DNA of 64,000 nucleotides, from positions 1 through 64,000 of the forward strand of contig NZ_SJON01000020.1 of assembly GCF_004331385.1 (NCBI RefSeq), in the 5' to 3' direction. The notes under the pieces are model-generated. The model made no database searches and was not told where the DNA came from. It worked only from the letters and a program-made list of their open reading frames with translations. Made by a program: the position numbers and the translations under genes. Shown here piece after piece: positions 8,625 to 18,842 of this stretch (its first letter is position 1; every line of letters begins with the position of its first letter). The DNA is from Enterobacter quasihormaechei (GTDB lineage: Bacteria; Pseudomonadota; Gammaproteobacteria; Enterobacterales; Enterobacteriaceae).

Positions 8625-9056
8625 ATGCCGTTAAGTCCCTACATCTCTTTCGCCGGCAACTGTGCGGAGGCCACCGCCTTCTATCAGCAGGCCGTCGGCG
8701 CAGAACTCCTCTACAAAATCACCTTCGGCGAAATGCCTAAAGACGAAAACAGCGAAGAAGGCTGTCCGTCAGGTATGCAGTTCCCGGATTCCGCCATCGC
8801 CCACTCTAACGTCCGCATCGCGGGCAGCGATATTATGATGAGCGACGGAATACCGCCTGGCAGCAGCGCGCAATACGCGGGTTTCACGCTGGTGCTCGAC
8901 ACCCAGGATGTGTCGGAAGGCAAGCGCTGGTTCGACAACCTTGCCGATGGCGGGAATATCGAAATGGCCTGGCAGGAAACCTTCTGGGCGCACGGTTTCG
9001 GTACTGTGACCGATAAATACGGCGTGCCGTGGATGATTAACGTCGTTAAATCGTAG
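8625..9056 (+). CDS. yjdN: YjdN VOC (glyoxalase-fold) family protein
   Basis: This 143-residue protein is a member of the vicinal-oxygen-chelate superfamily, the homologue of E. coli YjdN (once PhnB). It starts with the typical SPYISFAGNCAEA strand-helix and ends with DKYGVPWMIN, both family hallmarks. GTGAGGTAAAG gives a good ribosome site. Its substrate is unknown. It is separated from phnC by a REP pair and by the phn promoter region, so it is not part of the phn operon in the strict sense. Confidence 0.88.
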   Translation: MPLSPYISFAGNCAEATAFYQQAVGAELLYKITFGEMPKDENSEEGCPSGMQFPDSAIAHSNVRIAGSDIMMSDGIPPGSSAQYAGFTLVLDTQDVSEGKRWFDNLADGGNIEMAWQETFWAHGFGTVTDKYGVPWMINVVKS

Positions 9057-9117
9057 GCCGGATAAGCGCAGCGCATCCGGCAACAGCGCCCGGTGGCGCT
9101 GCGCTGACCGGGTCTAC
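9053..9117. repeat. REP pair (palindromic units) after yjdN
   Basis: GTAGGCCGGATAAGCG...CATCCGGC and GCCCGGTGGCGCTGCG...GGGTCTAC form two inverted palindromic units, the common REP/BIME element of enterobacteria. It lies between yjdN and the phn promoter. Confidence 0.85.
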
Positions 9118-9162
9118 GGTGATTGTCATCAAATCCCCCTCAACTCTTCAACTTTCCGCAAC

Positions 9163-9184
9163 CGAGACTTAACCCAAATGTCAT
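9163..9184 (+). promoter_or_regulatory. possible Pho box of the phn operon
   Basis: ATGTCAT (9178-9184) matches the second half of the PhoB box (CTGTCAT). The preceding 11-mer matches poorly, and a second TTGTCATC occurs at 9123-9130. The phn operon of E. coli is PhoB-activated, so a site is expected here, but the match is imperfect. Confidence 0.35.
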
Positions 9185-9229
9185 ATTGATGCGCCAGCAT
9201 GAGGCCACATTTATCGTGAGGCCCAGCAC

Positions 9230-10018
9230 ATGCACACTGTCATCCGCGTCGAGAAACTGAGCAAAACCTTCAATCACAACAAGGCGCTGCATGCCGTTGA
9301 TCTGACCGTCCAGCAGGGCGAAATGGTAGCGCTGCTGGGGCCGTCCGGTTCAGGAAAATCTACCCTTCTGCGTCACTTAAGCGGCCTTATTACCTGTGAC
9401 AAAACGCCGGAAAGCCGCGTCGAGCTGCTGGGTAACACCGTGCAGCATGCGGGCCGTCTGGCGAGCGATATTCGCAAAAGCCGCGCCCAGACGGGCTACA
9501 TCTTTCAGCAGTTCAACCTGGTGAACCGCCTGACGGTGCTCGAGAACGTGCTAATTGGCGCGCTCGGCAGCACCCCGTTCTGGCGTACCTGCCTGCGCTG
9601 GTTCTCCCCTTCCCAGAAACAAGAAGCCTTACAGGCGCTGACTCGCGTCGGCATGGCGCATTTCGCCCACCAGCGCGTGTCCACGCTGTCCGGCGGGCAG
9701 CAGCAGCGCGTCGCCATCGCCCGCGCCCTGATGCAGAAAGCCAAAATCATTCTGGCCGATGAGCCCATCGCCTCGCTGGATCCGGAGTCGGCCCGCATCG
9801 TGATGGAAACCCTGCGCGACATCAACCAGAACGACGGCATCACCGTGGTGGTGACGCTGCATCAGGTGGATTACGCCCTGCGCTACTGCGAGCGCATCGT
9901 CGCCCTGCGTCAGGGCCACGTGTTCTTCGATGGCGCCAGCCACCAGTTTGATAACGAACGTTTTGATCATCTCTACCGCAGCGTAAACCGCGTCGAAGAA
10001 CGCGCGCAGGCTGCTTAA
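9230..10018 (+). CDS. phnC: PhnC phosphonate ABC transporter ATPase
   Basis: PhnC powers uptake of phosphonates, and probably phosphite and phosphate esters, through the PhnCDE importer. The 262-residue protein has Walker A GPSGSGKS at 37-44, a Q-loop ([11 protein letters not shown]) near 92, the LSGGQQQR signature near 150 and Walker [14 protein letters not shown] near 170. It is the first gene of the 14-gene carbon-phosphorus lyase operon. phnD follows after 23 bases. Confidence 0.96.
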   Translation: MHTVIRVEKLSKTFNHNKALHAVDLTVQQGEMVALLGPSGSGKSTLLRHLSGLITCDKTPESRVELLGNTVQHAGRLASDIRKSRAQTGYIFQQFNLVNRLTVLENVLIGALGSTPFWRTCLRWFSPSQKQEALQALTRVGMAHFAHQRVSTLSGGQQQRVAIARALMQKAKIILADEPIASLDPESARIVMETLRDINQNDGITVVVTLHQVDYALRYCERIVALRQGHVFFDGASHQFDNERFDHLYRSVNRVEERAQAA

Positions 10019-10041
10019 CGCCCCGATAACGAGGAATGGAA

Positions 10042-11058
10042 ATGAACTACAAAGCCGTTGCCGCGCTGGCCTTCACCAGCATGTTCAGCATCAGCACCCT
10101 GTTAAGCCCGGCCTACGCCGAAGAGCAGGAAAAAGCGTTGAACTTTGGCATCATTTCAACGGAATCACAGCAAAACCTGAAGCCGCAGTGGGAACCGTTC
10201 CTGAAAGATATGGAAACCAAACTGGGGATCAAAGTGAACGCCTTCTTCGCCCCGGACTACGCGGGCATCATTCAGGGAATGCGCTTCAACAAAGTGGACA
10301 TCGCGTGGTACGGCAACCTCTCTGCCATGGAAGCGGTGGACCGCGCCAACGGCCAGGTCTTTGCCCAGACCGTTGCGGCAGATGGCTCCCCGGGCTACTG
10401 GAGCGTGCTGATCGTGAACAAAGACAGCCCGATCAACACCCTCAACGACATGATCGCCAAACGCAAAGAGCTGACCTTTGGTAACGGCGATCCGAATTCC
10501 ACGTCTGGCTTCCTTGTGCCGGGCTACTACGTCTTCGCGAAAAACAACATCTCCGCCAGCGACTTCAAGCGCACGGTGAACGCCGGCCACGAAACCAACG
10601 CCCTGGCCGTAGCGAACAAGCAGGTAGACGTTGCCACCAACAATACCGAAAACCTCGACAAGCTGAAGACCTCCGCGCCGGACAAGCTGAAAGCGCTGAA
10701 GGTGATCTGGAAATCACCGCTGATCCCGGGCGACCCGATCGTGTGGCGTAAAAACCTCTCCGAAAGCACCAAGGACAAGGTCTACGACTTCTTTATGAAC
10801 TACGGCAAAACGCCGGAAGAGAAAGCAGTGCTGGCGCGCCTGGGCTGGGCACCGTTCCGCGCGTCCAGCGATTTGCAGCTGGTGCCGATTCGCCAGCTGG
10901 CGCTGTTCAAACAGATGCAGGGCGTGAAGGACAACAAAGGGCTCAAGGAAGAAGAGAAAACCAGCAAGGTCTCTGAGCTTCAGGCGCAGCTGGACGATCT
11001 CGACCGCCTGACCGCCGCGCTCGGCGCAATGACCAGCGTGAATAAAGCGGTGCAGTAA
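10042..11058 (+). CDS. phnD: PhnD phosphonate periplasmic binding protein
   Basis: PhnD captures phosphonates in the periplasm and delivers them to PhnE. The 338-residue precursor has a signal peptide with a hydrophobic core (AALAFTSMFSISTLL) and a cleavage site after AYA near residue 24. The mature part carries the binding-protein signature GNGDPNSTSGFLVPG. GAGGA lies 6 bases before the chosen ATG; the ATG two codons earlier overlaps this ribosome site and is unlikely. A REP pair separates it from phnE. Confidence 0.95.
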   Translation: MNYKAVAALAFTSMFSISTLLSPAYAEEQEKALNFGIISTESQQNLKPQWEPFLKDMETKLGIKVNAFFAPDYAGIIQGMRFNKVDIAWYGNLSAMEAVDRANGQVFAQTVAADGSPGYWSVLIVNKDSPINTLNDMIAKRKELTFGNGDPNSTSGFLVPGYYVFAKNNISASDFKRTVNAGHETNALAVANKQVDVATNNTENLDKLKTSAPDKLKALKVIWKSPLIPGDPIVWRKNLSESTKDKVYDFFMNYGKTPEEKAVLARLGWAPFRASSDLQLVPIRQLALFKQMQGVKDNKGLKEEEKTSKVSELQAQLDDLDRLTAALGAMTSVNKAVQ

Positions 11059-11066
11059 CGCTTTTC

Positions 11067-11136
11067 GCCCGGTGGCGCTGCGCTTACCGGGCCTACATTT
11101 TGGATCGTAGGCCGGATAAGCGTCGCGCCATCCGGC
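11067..11136. repeat. REP pair inside the phn operon (phnD/phnE)
   Basis: GCCCGGTGGCGCTGCG...CGGGCCTAC and GTAGGCCGGATAAGCG...CCATCCGGC are two inverted palindromic units in the 102-base phnD-phnE gap. They could stabilise the phnCD transcript and raise the binding protein over the permease, as REPs do in other transport operons. Confidence 0.85.
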
Positions 11137-11160
11137 ACACAAAGACCCACGGAGTCAAAC

Positions 11161-11940
11161 ATGCAAACCATCACCCTCCCGCCGCCGAAGCGCAGCTGGT
11201 TCTCGCTTATAAGCTGGGCCCTTCTGCTGGCGGTGCTGGTTATCTCCTGGAAAGGCGCAGAGATGGATCCGCTGCTGCTCTTCAAAGATTCCGGCAATAT
11301 GGCGACCTTCGCCGCCGACTTCTTCCCGCCGGACTTCAGCCAGTGGCAGGACTACCTCGGTGAAATGGCAATCACCCTGCAAATCGCCGTCTGGGGCACC
11401 GCCCTCGCCGTCATTCTCTCCATTCCCTTCGGCCTGATGAGCGCCGAGAACATCGTGCCGTGGTGGGTATACCAGCCGATGCGCCGCCTGATGGACGCCT
11501 GTCGCGCCATCAACGAAATGGTCTTTGCGATGCTGTTCGTGGTGGCCGTCGGTCTGGGGCCGTTCGCGGGCGTGATGGCGCTGTTCATCCACACCACCGG
11601 CGTGCTCTCCAAGCTGCTCTCGGAAGCGGTTGAAGCCATCGAGCCCGGCCCGGTGGAAGGCATTCGCGCAACCGGCGCCAACAAAATCGAAGAGATCCTC
11701 TACGGCGTCCTGCCGCAGGTGATGCCGCTGCTCATCTCCTACTCGCTGTACCGCTTCGAGTCCAACGTTCGCTCCGCCACCGTGGTCGGCATGGTGGGCG
11801 CAGGCGGGATTGGCGTCACGCTGTGGGAAGCGATTCGCGGTTTCCAGTTCCAGCAAACCTGCGCCCTGATGGTACTTATCATCGTCACCGTCAGCCTGCT
11901 GGATTTCCTCTCTCAACGCTTGCGTAAGCACTTCATCTGA
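11161..11940 (+). CDS. phnE: PhnE phosphonate ABC transporter permease (intact)
   Basis: PhnE is the inner-membrane permease of the phosphonate importer. The 259-residue product has about six hydrophobic segments and the BPD_transp_1 coupling motif ([19 protein letters not shown]) near residues 155-175. The frame is open throughout. In E. coli K-12 phnE is inactivated by an 8-bp duplication, which is absent here, so phosphonate uptake should be functional. phnF begins 20 bases after the stop. Confidence 0.95.
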   Translation: MQTITLPPPKRSWFSLISWALLLAVLVISWKGAEMDPLLLFKDSGNMATFAADFFPPDFSQWQDYLGEMAITLQIAVWGTALAVILSIPFGLMSAENIVPWWVYQPMRRLMDACRAINEMVFAMLFVVAVGLGPFAGVMALFIHTTGVLSKLLSEAVEAIEPGPVEGIRATGANKIEEILYGVLPQVMPLLISYSLYRFESNVRSATVVGMVGAGGIGVTLWEAIRGFQFQQTCALMVLIIVTVSLLDFLSQRLRKHFI

Positions 11941-11960
11941 TAAGCGAGGCTTTGATTGGT

Positions 11961-12686
11961 ATGCACTTATCCAGACATCCGACCAGTTACCCCACCCGCT
12001 GGCAAGAGATTGCGGCCAGGCTCGAAGTGGAGCTGCGCACGCATTACCGCTGCGGTGACTACCTGCCCGCCGAGCAGCAGCTTGCCGACCGCTACGAAGT
12101 GAACCGCCACACCCTGCGCCGCGCCATTGACCAGCTGGTCGAGCGCGGCTGGGTCCAGCGCCGTCAGGGCGTCGGCGTGCTGGTGCTGATGCGCCCGTTT
12201 GACTACCCGCTCAACGCCCAGGCGCGCTTTAGCCAGAACCTGCTCGATCAGGGCAGCCATCCTACCAGCGAAAAACTGCTTTCGGTCCTGCGCCCGGCCT
12301 CCCGCCACGTGGCGGACGCGCTCGGGATTCAGGAAGGTGACAACGTCGTACACCTGCGCACGTTGCGCCGGGTCAACGGCGTGGCGGTCTGCCAGATTGA
12401 CCATTACTTCGCGGACCTCACCCTCTGGCCCGTGCTGCAAAACTTTGCCAGCGGTTCCCTGCATGATTTTCTTCAGGACGCGACGGGTATCGCGCTCAAA
12501 CGCACCCAGACGCGCATCAGCGCCCGTCGCGCGCAGGCGAAAGAGAGCAAGGTGCTCGAAATTCCCAATATGGCCCCGCTGCTCTGCGTGCGCACCCTCA
12601 ACCACCGTGACGGCGAGGTCAACGCAACGGAATACTCCGTCAGCCTGACCCGCGCCGACATGATTGAATTCACCATGGAGCACTGA
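11961..12686 (+). CDS. phnF: PhnF GntR/HutC family transcriptional regulator
   Basis: PhnF is a GntR-type regulator inside the phn operon. The N-terminal winged helix-turn-helix (about 10-75) contains GDYLPAEQQLADRYEVNRHTLRR-type sequence, and the C-terminal UTRA ligand-binding domain (about 95-235) follows. Length is 241 residues from the ATG that matches E. coli PhnF; a TTG three codons upstream is less likely. Its DNA target and ligand are not known for certain. The stop abuts the phnG start (TGAATG). Confidence 0.93.
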   Translation: MHLSRHPTSYPTRWQEIAARLEVELRTHYRCGDYLPAEQQLADRYEVNRHTLRRAIDQLVERGWVQRRQGVGVLVLMRPFDYPLNAQARFSQNLLDQGSHPTSEKLLSVLRPASRHVADALGIQEGDNVVHLRTLRRVNGVAVCQIDHYFADLTLWPVLQNFASGSLHDFLQDATGIALKRTQTRISARRAQAKESKVLEIPNMAPLLCVRTLNHRDGEVNATEYSVSLTRADMIEFTMEH

Positions 12687-13139
12687 ATGCACTTCGACAC
12701 CTCCACTCGTCAGCGCTGGATGCGCGTGCTGGCCCACAGCCAGCCTGCTGCGCTGGCCGCCCGCATGAACGCTCTCGGCCTGACGCCGGACTACGACACG
12801 ATCCGCGCGCCGGAGATCGGCCTGGTGCAGATCCAGGCACGCATGGGCGGCACCGGCGAGCGCTTCTTCGCTGGCGATGCCACTCTCACCCGCGCGGTGA
12901 TCCGCCTTAACAGCGGCACGCTGGGTTACAGCTACGTACTTGGGCGCGACAAAACGCACGCCGAGCGCTGCGCGGTGATCGACGCGCTTTTACAGGAACA
13001 CCCGCATTTCCAGACGTTAATGGAAACCCTTATTGCCCCGCTGGAAGCTGACCGCGCCGCACGCCTTGCCGCGCGTCAGGCCGAAGTGAACACCAGCCGG
13101 GTCGACTTCTTTACGCTCGTTCGCGGAGACAACGCATGA
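12687..13139 (+). CDS. phnG: PhnG, carbon-phosphorus lyase core subunit
   Basis: PhnG is a 150-residue subunit of the PhnGHIJ core complex. With PhnH, PhnI and PhnL it makes alpha-D-ribose 1-methylphosphonate 5-triphosphate from ATP and the phosphonate. The typical [14 protein letters not shown] start and the [18 protein letters not shown] motif are present. It starts immediately after phnF and its end overlaps phnH by 4 bases. Confidence 0.95.
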   Translation: MHFDTSTRQRWMRVLAHSQPAALAARMNALGLTPDYDTIRAPEIGLVQIQARMGGTGERFFAGDATLTRAVIRLNSGTLGYSYVLGRDKTHAERCAVIDALLQEHPHFQTLMETLIAPLEADRAARLAARQAEVNTSRVDFFTLVRGDNA

Positions 13140-13720
13140 CGCTTCAACCTGCCTTTACCCTGGCCGTCCAGGATGCCCAACAAAGTTTCCGTCGCCTGCT
13201 GAAGGCCATGAGCGAGCCGGGCGTGATCGTCTCGCTGCACCAGCTTTCGCAGGGATGGCTGCCGCTGAACCTCGCCTCTACCAGCGTGCTGCTGACGCTG
13301 GCGGACAACGACACCCCGGTATGGCTGTCAGGCGCATTGCTGAACGATATCGCCAGCCAGAACCTGCGCTTTCACACCAGCGCGCCGCTGGTCGAGCAGC
13401 CCCAGCAGGCGGTCTTTGCCGTGGCCGACGAACAGATCAGCCATGAACAGCTTAACGCTCTGAGCGAAGGCAGCGCCGTCGCACCGGAAACCAGCGCCAC
13501 GCTGATTTTGCAGGTCTCCAGCCTGAGCGGTGGCCGCATGCTTCGCCTGACGGGCGCAGGCATCGCCGACGAGCGGATGGTCGCGCCCCAGCTGCCGGAG
13601 TGCATCATCCATGAGCTGACCGAGCGTCCGCACCCGTTCCCGCTCGGCATTGACCTGATCCTGACCTGCGGCGAACGCCTGCTGGCGATCCCGCGGACCA
13701 CTCACGTGGAGGTGTGCTGA
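13136..13720 (+). CDS. phnH: PhnH, carbon-phosphorus lyase core subunit
   Basis: PhnH (194 residues) is a homodimeric subunit of the C-P lyase core with a fold related to PLP-dependent transferases but without the PLP lysine. Conserved N-terminal [12 protein letters not shown] and C-terminal [14 protein letters not shown] sequences are visible. It overlaps phnG by 4 bases and phnI by one (TGATG), indicating coupled translation. Confidence 0.95.
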   Translation: MTLQPAFTLAVQDAQQSFRRLLKAMSEPGVIVSLHQLSQGWLPLNLASTSVLLTLADNDTPVWLSGALLNDIASQNLRFHTSAPLVEQPQQAVFAVADEQISHEQLNALSEGSAVAPETSATLILQVSSLSGGRMLRLTGAGIADERMVAPQLPECIIHELTERPHPFPLGIDLILTCGERLLAIPRTTHVEVC

Positions 13721-14784
13721 TGTACGTTGCCGTCAAAGGGGGGGAAAAGGCGATCGCCGCCGCCCATGCCTTACAGGAGCACAGACGCCGGGGGGATGAC
13801 GCACTTCCCGAGCTCAGCGTCGCCCAGATTGAACAGCAGTTAAATTTGGCCGTCGACCGCGTAATGACCGAAGGCGGTATCGCGGACCGCGAGCTGGCGG
13901 CGCTGGCGCTGAAACAGGCCAGCGGCGATAACGTGGAAGCCATCTTTCTGCTGCGCGCCTACCGCACTACGCTGGCGAAGCTGGCAGTGAGCGAGCCGGT
14001 GAACACGGCGGAAATGCGTTTAGAGCGCCGCATTTCAGCGGTGTACAAAGACATTCCCGGCGGCCAGCTCCTTGGCCCGACCTACGACTACACCCATCGT
14101 CTGCTGGACTTCACGCTGCTGGCGAACGGTGAAGCCCCTCAGCTCAGTACTTCTGACGCTGAACAAGACGCCTCTCCGCACGTTTTTAGCCTGCTGGCAA
14201 ACCAGGGGCTGGCGAAGGCGGAGGAGGACACCGGCAGCACACCGGATGATATCACCCGCACGCCGCCGGTTTACCCGTGCTCACGCTCGTCCCGCCTGCA
14301 ACAGCTGATGCGCGGCGACGAAGGGTATCTGCTGGCGCTGGCCTACTCCACACAGCGCGGCTACGGGCGCAACCACCCGTTCGCGGCAGAGATCCGCAGC
14401 GGCTATCTCGACATCGACATTGTGCCCGAAGAGCTGGGTTTTGCGGTGAACATCGGCGAACTGCTGATGACCGAATGTGAAATGGTCAACGGTTTTGTCG
14501 CGCCAGACAATGAAGATCCGCACTTTACCCGCGGCTATGGGCTGGTGTACGGCCTGAGCGAGCGTAAGGCGATGGCGATGGCGCTGGTTGACCGTGCGCT
14601 CCAGGCGCCGGACTACGGCGAGCCAGTCTCCGGCCCGGCACAGGACGAAGAGTTCGTGCTGGCCCACGCGGATAACGTTGAGGCCGCAGGCTTTGTCTCG
14701 CACCTCAAGCTGCCGCACTACGTCGATTTCCAGGCCGAACTGGAACTGCTGAAACGCCTGCAACGGGAGCGCGCCAATGGCTAA
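13720..14784 (+). CDS. phnI: PhnI, nucleosidase subunit of the C-P lyase complex
   Basis: PhnI is the catalytic nucleosidase subunit; alone it removes adenine from ATP or GTP, and with PhnGHL it installs the phosphonate on C1 of ribose 5-triphosphate. The 354-residue product starts [12 protein letters not shown], as in E. coli. The GTG two codons upstream gives a worse match, and the ATG at the phnH stop was chosen. It carries GPTYDYTHRLLDFT near 115 and HFTRGYGLVYGLSERKA near 265. It overlaps phnJ by 8 bases. Confidence 0.95.
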   Translation: MYVAVKGGEKAIAAAHALQEHRRRGDDALPELSVAQIEQQLNLAVDRVMTEGGIADRELAALALKQASGDNVEAIFLLRAYRTTLAKLAVSEPVNTAEMRLERRISAVYKDIPGGQLLGPTYDYTHRLLDFTLLANGEAPQLSTSDAEQDASPHVFSLLANQGLAKAEEDTGSTPDDITRTPPVYPCSRSSRLQQLMRGDEGYLLALAYSTQRGYGRNHPFAAEIRSGYLDIDIVPEELGFAVNIGELLMTECEMVNGFVAPDNEDPHFTRGYGLVYGLSERKAMAMALVDRALQAPDYGEPVSGPAQDEEFVLAHADNVEAAGFVSHLKLPHYVDFQAELELLKRLQRERANG

Positions 14785-15622
14785 CTTAAGCGGCTACAAC
14801 TTTGCCTATCTGGATGAGCAAACGAAACGCATGATCCGCCGTGCCATCCTTAAGGCAGTGGCGATCCCCGGCTATCAGGTGCCGTTCGGCGGTCGTGAAA
14901 TGCCGATGCCGTACGGCTGGGGCACGGGCGGCATTCAGATCACCGCCAGCGTGATCGGTGAAGCGGACGTGCTGAAGGTCATCGATCAGGGGGCAGACGA
15001 CACCACCAACGCCGTGTCGATCCGCCACTTCTTTAAGCGCGTAACGGGCGTCAACACCACAGAGAAAACCGAGGATGCGACGCTGATCCAGACCCGTCAC
15101 CGCATCCCGGAAACCCCGCTGACCGAAGATCAGATTTTGATTTTCCAGGTGCCGATCCCGGAGCCGCTGCGCTTTATCGAGCCGCGGGAAACCGAAACCC
15201 GCACCATGCATGCCCTTGAAGAGTACGGGATCATGCAGGTCAAACTGTATGAAGACATCGCCCGCTTCGGCCATATCGCCACCACCTACGCCTACCCGGT
15301 GAAGGTGAACGGCCGCTACGTGATGGACCCGTCGCCGATCCCGAAATTCGATAACCCGAAGATGGACATGATGCCTGCCCTGCAACTCTTTGGTGCCGGA
15401 CGTGAAAAACGCATTTACGCCGTACCGCCGTATACGCGTGTCGAAAGCCTGGATTTCGACGATCACCCGTTTACGGTGCAGGAGTGGGACGAGCCGTGCG
15501 CCATCTGCGGTTCCAAACACAGCTATCTCGATGAAGTGGTACTGGACGACACGGGCAAACGAATGTTTGTCTGCTCCGACACCGATTACTGCCGCCAACA
15601 GAGCGAGGCGAACGGCCAATGA
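14777..15622 (+). CDS. phnJ: PhnJ, radical-SAM carbon-phosphorus lyase
   Basis: PhnJ cleaves the carbon-phosphorus bond of ribosyl phosphonate, releasing the alkane (methane from methylphosphonate) and a cyclic ribose phosphate. The 281-residue protein has the CX2CX21CX5C pattern at C241, C244, C266 and C272. In E. coli the first three hold the [4Fe-4S] cluster and C272 forms the thiyl radical. All four are present, so activity is expected. It overlaps phnI by 8 and phnK by 4 bases. Confidence 0.96.
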   Translation: MANLSGYNFAYLDEQTKRMIRRAILKAVAIPGYQVPFGGREMPMPYGWGTGGIQITASVIGEADVLKVIDQGADDTTNAVSIRHFFKRVTGVNTTEKTEDATLIQTRHRIPETPLTEDQILIFQVPIPEPLRFIEPRETETRTMHALEEYGIMQVKLYEDIARFGHIATTYAYPVKVNGRYVMDPSPIPKFDNPKMDMMPALQLFGAGREKRIYAVPPYTRVESLDFDDHPFTVQEWDEPCAICGSKHSYLDEVVLDDTGKRMFVCSDTDYCRQQSEANGQ

Positions 15623-16374
15623 AACCGCTGCTTTCGGTTAATAACCTGACTCACCTTTATGCGCCGGGCAAAGGCTTCAGCGACGTGTCGTTTGAGCTGT
15701 GGCCGGGCGAAGTGCTGGGCATTGTCGGCGAGTCCGGCTCCGGTAAAACCACCCTGCTGAAGTCTATCTCCGCGCGCCTGACGCCGCAGAACGGCGACAT
15801 TCTGTATGAAGGCAAATCCCTGTACGCCATGAGCGAGGCCGAGCGCCGCCGCCTGCTGCGCACCGAGTGGGGCGTGGTGCATCAGCATCCGATGGACGGC
15901 CTGCGCCGTCAGGTGTCGGCGGGAGGCAATATCGGCGAACGCCTGATGGCCACCGGCGCGCGGCACTACGGCAACATCCGCGCCACCGCGCAGCGCTGGC
16001 TGGAGGAGGTGGAAATCCCCGCCTCGCGCATCGACGACCTGCCAACGACCTTCTCCGGCGGCATGCAGCAGCGCTTGCAGATTGCCCGCAATCTGGTCAC
16101 CCATCCGAAGCTGGTGTTTATGGATGAACCGACCGGCGGGCTGGACGTCTCCGTGCAGGCGCGCCTGCTCGACCTGCTGCGCGGCCTGGTGGTGGAGCTG
16201 AACCTGGCGGTGGTGATTGTCACCCACGATCTGGGCGTTGCGCGCCTGCTGGCGGACCGTCTGCTGGTGATGAAGCAGGGCCAGGTGGTGGAAAGTGGGC
16301 TGACCGACCGCGTGCTCGACGATCCACATCATCCGTACACCCAGCTGCTGGTGTCGTCGGTGTTGCAGAACTGA
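15619..16374 (+). CDS. phnK: PhnK, ABC-type ATPase of the C-P lyase complex
   Basis: PhnK (251 residues) is an ABC-like ATPase that docks on PhnJ in the C-P lyase complex rather than driving transport. It has Walker A GESGSGKT near 35, the signature [10 protein letters not shown] near 148 and Walker [15 protein letters not shown] near 167. Its sequence resembles oligopeptide transporter ATPases. It overlaps phnJ by 4 bases and is separated from phnL by a REP pair. Confidence 0.95.
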   Translation: MKPLLSVNNLTHLYAPGKGFSDVSFELWPGEVLGIVGESGSGKTTLLKSISARLTPQNGDILYEGKSLYAMSEAERRRLLRTEWGVVHQHPMDGLRRQVSAGGNIGERLMATGARHYGNIRATAQRWLEEVEIPASRIDDLPTTFSGGMQQRLQIARNLVTHPKLVFMDEPTGGLDVSVQARLLDLLRGLVVELNLAVVIVTHDLGVARLLADRLLVMKQGQVVESGLTDRVLDDPHHPYTQLLVSSVLQN

Positions 16375-16384
16375 GGGTGCTGTT

Positions 16385-16459
16385 GCCGGGTGGCGCTGCG
16401 CTTACCCGGCCTACGAACAGCACACCTGTAGGCCGGGTAAGGCGAAGCCGCCACCCGGC
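16385..16459. repeat. REP pair inside the phn operon (phnK/phnL)
   Basis: GCCGGGTGGCGCTGCG...CCCGGCCTAC and GTAGGCCGGGTAAGGCG...CCACCCGGC are inverted palindromic units filling the 106-base phnK-phnL gap. This is the second REP pair within the operon. Confidence 0.88.
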
Positions 16460-16480
16460 AAAACGAATCGCGAGGCCAAA

Positions 16481-17161
16481 ATGATCCACGTTGAAAATGT
16501 CAGTAAGACCTTTGTGCTCCACCAGCAAAACGGCGTCCGCCTGCCGGTACTGCAAAATGCCTCGTTAGAGGTCAGCGGCGGCGAATGCGTGGTGCTGCAT
16601 GGCCATTCCGGCAGCGGGAAATCCACTCTGCTGCGTTCCCTGTACGCTAACTATTTACCGGACGAAGGCCATATCCATATTCGCCATAACAATGAATGGA
16701 TCGATCTGGTCCAGGCCCCTGCGCGCAAAGTACTGGAAGTGCGCCGTACAACGATCGGCTGGGTCAGCCAGTTCCTGCGGGTGATCCCGCGGATCACCGC
16801 CCTGGACGTGGTGATGCAGCCCCTGCTGGATCTTGGCGTCCCGCGCGAAACCTGCGCCGCTAAAGCCGCCAGCCTGCTGACGCGCCTCAACGTGCCGGAG
16901 CGTTTGTGGCACCTCGCCCCGTCGACCTTTTCCGGTGGCGAACAGCAGCGCGTGAACATCGCGCGCGGCTTTATCGTCGATTACCCGATTTTACTCCTCG
17001 ATGAACCCACCGCCTCGCTCGACGCTAAAAACAGCGCAGCGGTGATGGATCTGATCGAACAGGCCAAAGCGCGCGGCGCGGCGATCGTCGGGATCTTCCA
17101 CGACGACGTCGTCCGCAATCGCGTGGCGGACAGGCTGCATCCAATGGGGACAAACGTATGA
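16481..17161 (+). CDS. phnL: PhnL, ABC-type ATPase of the C-P lyase pathway
   Basis: PhnL (226 residues) is needed with PhnG, H and I for making the ribosyl-phosphonate triphosphate. Walker A GHSGSGKS is near residues 44-51, [10 protein letters not shown] near 149 and [14 protein letters not shown] near 168. GAGG lies 5 bases before the ATG. Its end overlaps phnM by 4 bases (ATGA). Confidence 0.95.
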   Translation: MIHVENVSKTFVLHQQNGVRLPVLQNASLEVSGGECVVLHGHSGSGKSTLLRSLYANYLPDEGHIHIRHNNEWIDLVQAPARKVLEVRRTTIGWVSQFLRVIPRITALDVVMQPLLDLGVPRETCAAKAASLLTRLNVPERLWHLAPSTFSGGEQQRVNIARGFIVDYPILLLDEPTASLDAKNSAAVMDLIEQAKARGAAIVGIFHDDVVRNRVADRLHPMGTNV

Positions 17162-18294
17162 TTATCAATAACGTCAGGCTGGTGCTGGAAAATGAGGTCG
17201 TGAACGGCTCGGTTGAAGTCCGGGACGGCGTCATCCGCGCGTTTGCCGAAACCCAGAGCCGCTCCCCGGAGGCGATGGACGGTGAAGGCGGCTGGCTGCT
17301 GCCGGGGCTGATTGAGCTGCACACCGATAATCTCGATAAATTCTTCACTCCCCGCCCGAAGGTGGACTGGCCCGCCCATTCGGCGATGAGCAGCCACGAC
17401 GCGCTGATGGTCGCCAGCGGTATCACCACGGTGCTGGACGCGGTGGCGATCGGCGACGTGCGCGACGGCGGCGATCGTCTGGAGAATCTGGAAAAGATGA
17501 TCAACGCCGTGGAAGAGACGCAAAAGCGCGGCCTCAACCGCGCCGAGCACCGCCTGCACCTGCGCTGCGAGCTACCGCACCACACCACGCTACCGCTGTT
17601 TGAAAAGCTGGTCGGGCGCGAGCCGGTGTCGCTGGTTTCGCTGATGGATCACTCCCCGGGGCAGCGCCAGTTCGCCAACATTGAAAAATATCGCGAATAC
17701 TATCAGGGCAAGTATTCTCTCAGCGATGCGGAGATGGCGCGCTATGAAGAAGAGCAGCTGGCGCTGGCAGCCCGGTGGTCGCAGCCGAACCGCCTCTCCA
17801 TTGCCGCGATGTGCCGCGACCGCAACATCGCGCTGGCCAGCCATGACGACGCCACGCACGATCACGTACGGGAATCCCACCAGCTTGGCAGCGTGATCGC
17901 CGAATTTCCCACCACGTTCGAGGCGGCTGAAGCCTCCCGCAAGCACGGTATGAACGTGCTGATGGGTGCGCCGAACATCGTGCGCGGCGGCTCGCACTCC
18001 GGCAACGTGGCGGCAAGCAAACTCGCTTCACTTGGCCTGCTGGATATCCTCTCGTCTGACTATTACCCCGCCAGCCTGCTGGACGCGGCCTTCCGCGTCG
18101 CGGACGACGAAGATAACCGCTTTACGCTGCCGCAGGCGATCCGTCTGGTGACGAAAAACCCAGCCAGCGCGCTCAACCTTCACGATCGCGGTGAGATTGC
18201 CGAAGGCAAACGGGCGGATCTGGTGCTGGCGCACCGTAAGGGCGAGCACATTCATATCGACCACGTCTGGCGTCAGGGAAAAAGGGTGTTCTGA
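17158..18294 (+). CDS. phnM: PhnM, ribosyl-phosphonate triphosphate diphosphohydrolase
   Basis: PhnM removes pyrophosphate from alpha-D-ribose 1-methylphosphonate 5-triphosphate, giving the substrate of PhnJ. It is a 378-residue amidohydrolase-superfamily protein with the metal-binding stretch [11 protein letters not shown] near 55, HLRCELPHH near 138, [12 protein letters not shown] near 225 and a C-terminal SDYYPASLL motif. It overlaps phnL by 4 bases and phnN by 1. Confidence 0.95.
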   Translation: MIINNVRLVLENEVVNGSVEVRDGVIRAFAETQSRSPEAMDGEGGWLLPGLIELHTDNLDKFFTPRPKVDWPAHSAMSSHDALMVASGITTVLDAVAIGDVRDGGDRLENLEKMINAVEETQKRGLNRAEHRLHLRCELPHHTTLPLFEKLVGREPVSLVSLMDHSPGQRQFANIEKYREYYQGKYSLSDAEMARYEEEQLALAARWSQPNRLSIAAMCRDRNIALASHDDATHDHVRESHQLGSVIAEFPTTFEAAEASRKHGMNVLMGAPNIVRGGSHSGNVAASKLASLGLLDILSSDYYPASLLDAAFRVADDEDNRFTLPQAIRLVTKNPASALNLHDRGEIAEGKRADLVLAHRKGEHIHIDHVWRQGKRVF

Positions 18295-18842
18295 TGGGAA
18301 GACTCATCTGGTTAATGGGCCCGTCCGGCTCCGGGAAGGACAGCCTGCTGTCGGCGTTACGGCAGCGGGAACATTCACAGCTGCTGGTGGCGCACCGCTA
18401 CATTACCCGCGCGGCGAACGCCGGGAGTGAAAACCATATCGCCCTGAGCGAGCAGGAGTTTTTTACCCGCGCCGGGCAAAACCTGCTGGCGCTGAGCTGG
18501 CACGCGAACGGCTTTTATTACGGCGTCGGCATCGAGATCGACCTCTGGCTGCACGCGGGCTTCGACGTGCTGGTCAACGGTTCACGCGCGCATCTGCCGC
18601 AGGCCATAGCCCGGTACGAAGCGGCGCTGCTGCCGGTCTGTTTGCAGGTTTCTCCGGATATTCTGCGCAGCCGCCTGCAAAGCCGGGGGCGCGAAAATGC
18701 GCGTGAGATCGACCAGCGGCTGGAACGTGCGGCGCGCTACACCCCATCGGGCTGTCACGTCCTCAATAACGACGGAAGTTTGCTACAGTCAGTCGAGACC
18801 TTTTTATCGCTTATTCGCCAGAAGGAGAGACAGCATGCCTGA
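18294..18842 (+). CDS. phnN: PhnN, ribose 1,5-bisphosphate phosphokinase
   Basis: PhnN phosphorylates ribose 1,5-bisphosphate to PRPP, returning the ribose of the C-P lyase pathway to nucleotide metabolism. The 182-residue protein has the guanylate-kinase-like P-loop GPSGSGKDS at about 8-16 and [14 protein letters not shown] near 33-46. It shares one base with phnM and overlaps phnO by 8 bases. Confidence 0.94.
   Translation: MGRLIWLMGPSGSGKDSLLSALRQREHSQLLVAHRYITRAANAGSENHIALSEQEFFTRAGQNLLALSWHANGFYYGVGIEIDLWLHAGFDVLVNGSRAHLPQAIARYEAALLPVCLQVSPDILRSRLQSRGRENAREIDQRLERAARYTPSGCHVLNNDGSLLQSVETFLSLIRQKERQHA

Noticed and set aside
11155-11931. A 258-codon frame opposite phnE
   Set aside because: Composition (His, Gln, Asp, Arg) is that of a reverse-strand shadow; phnE is certain.
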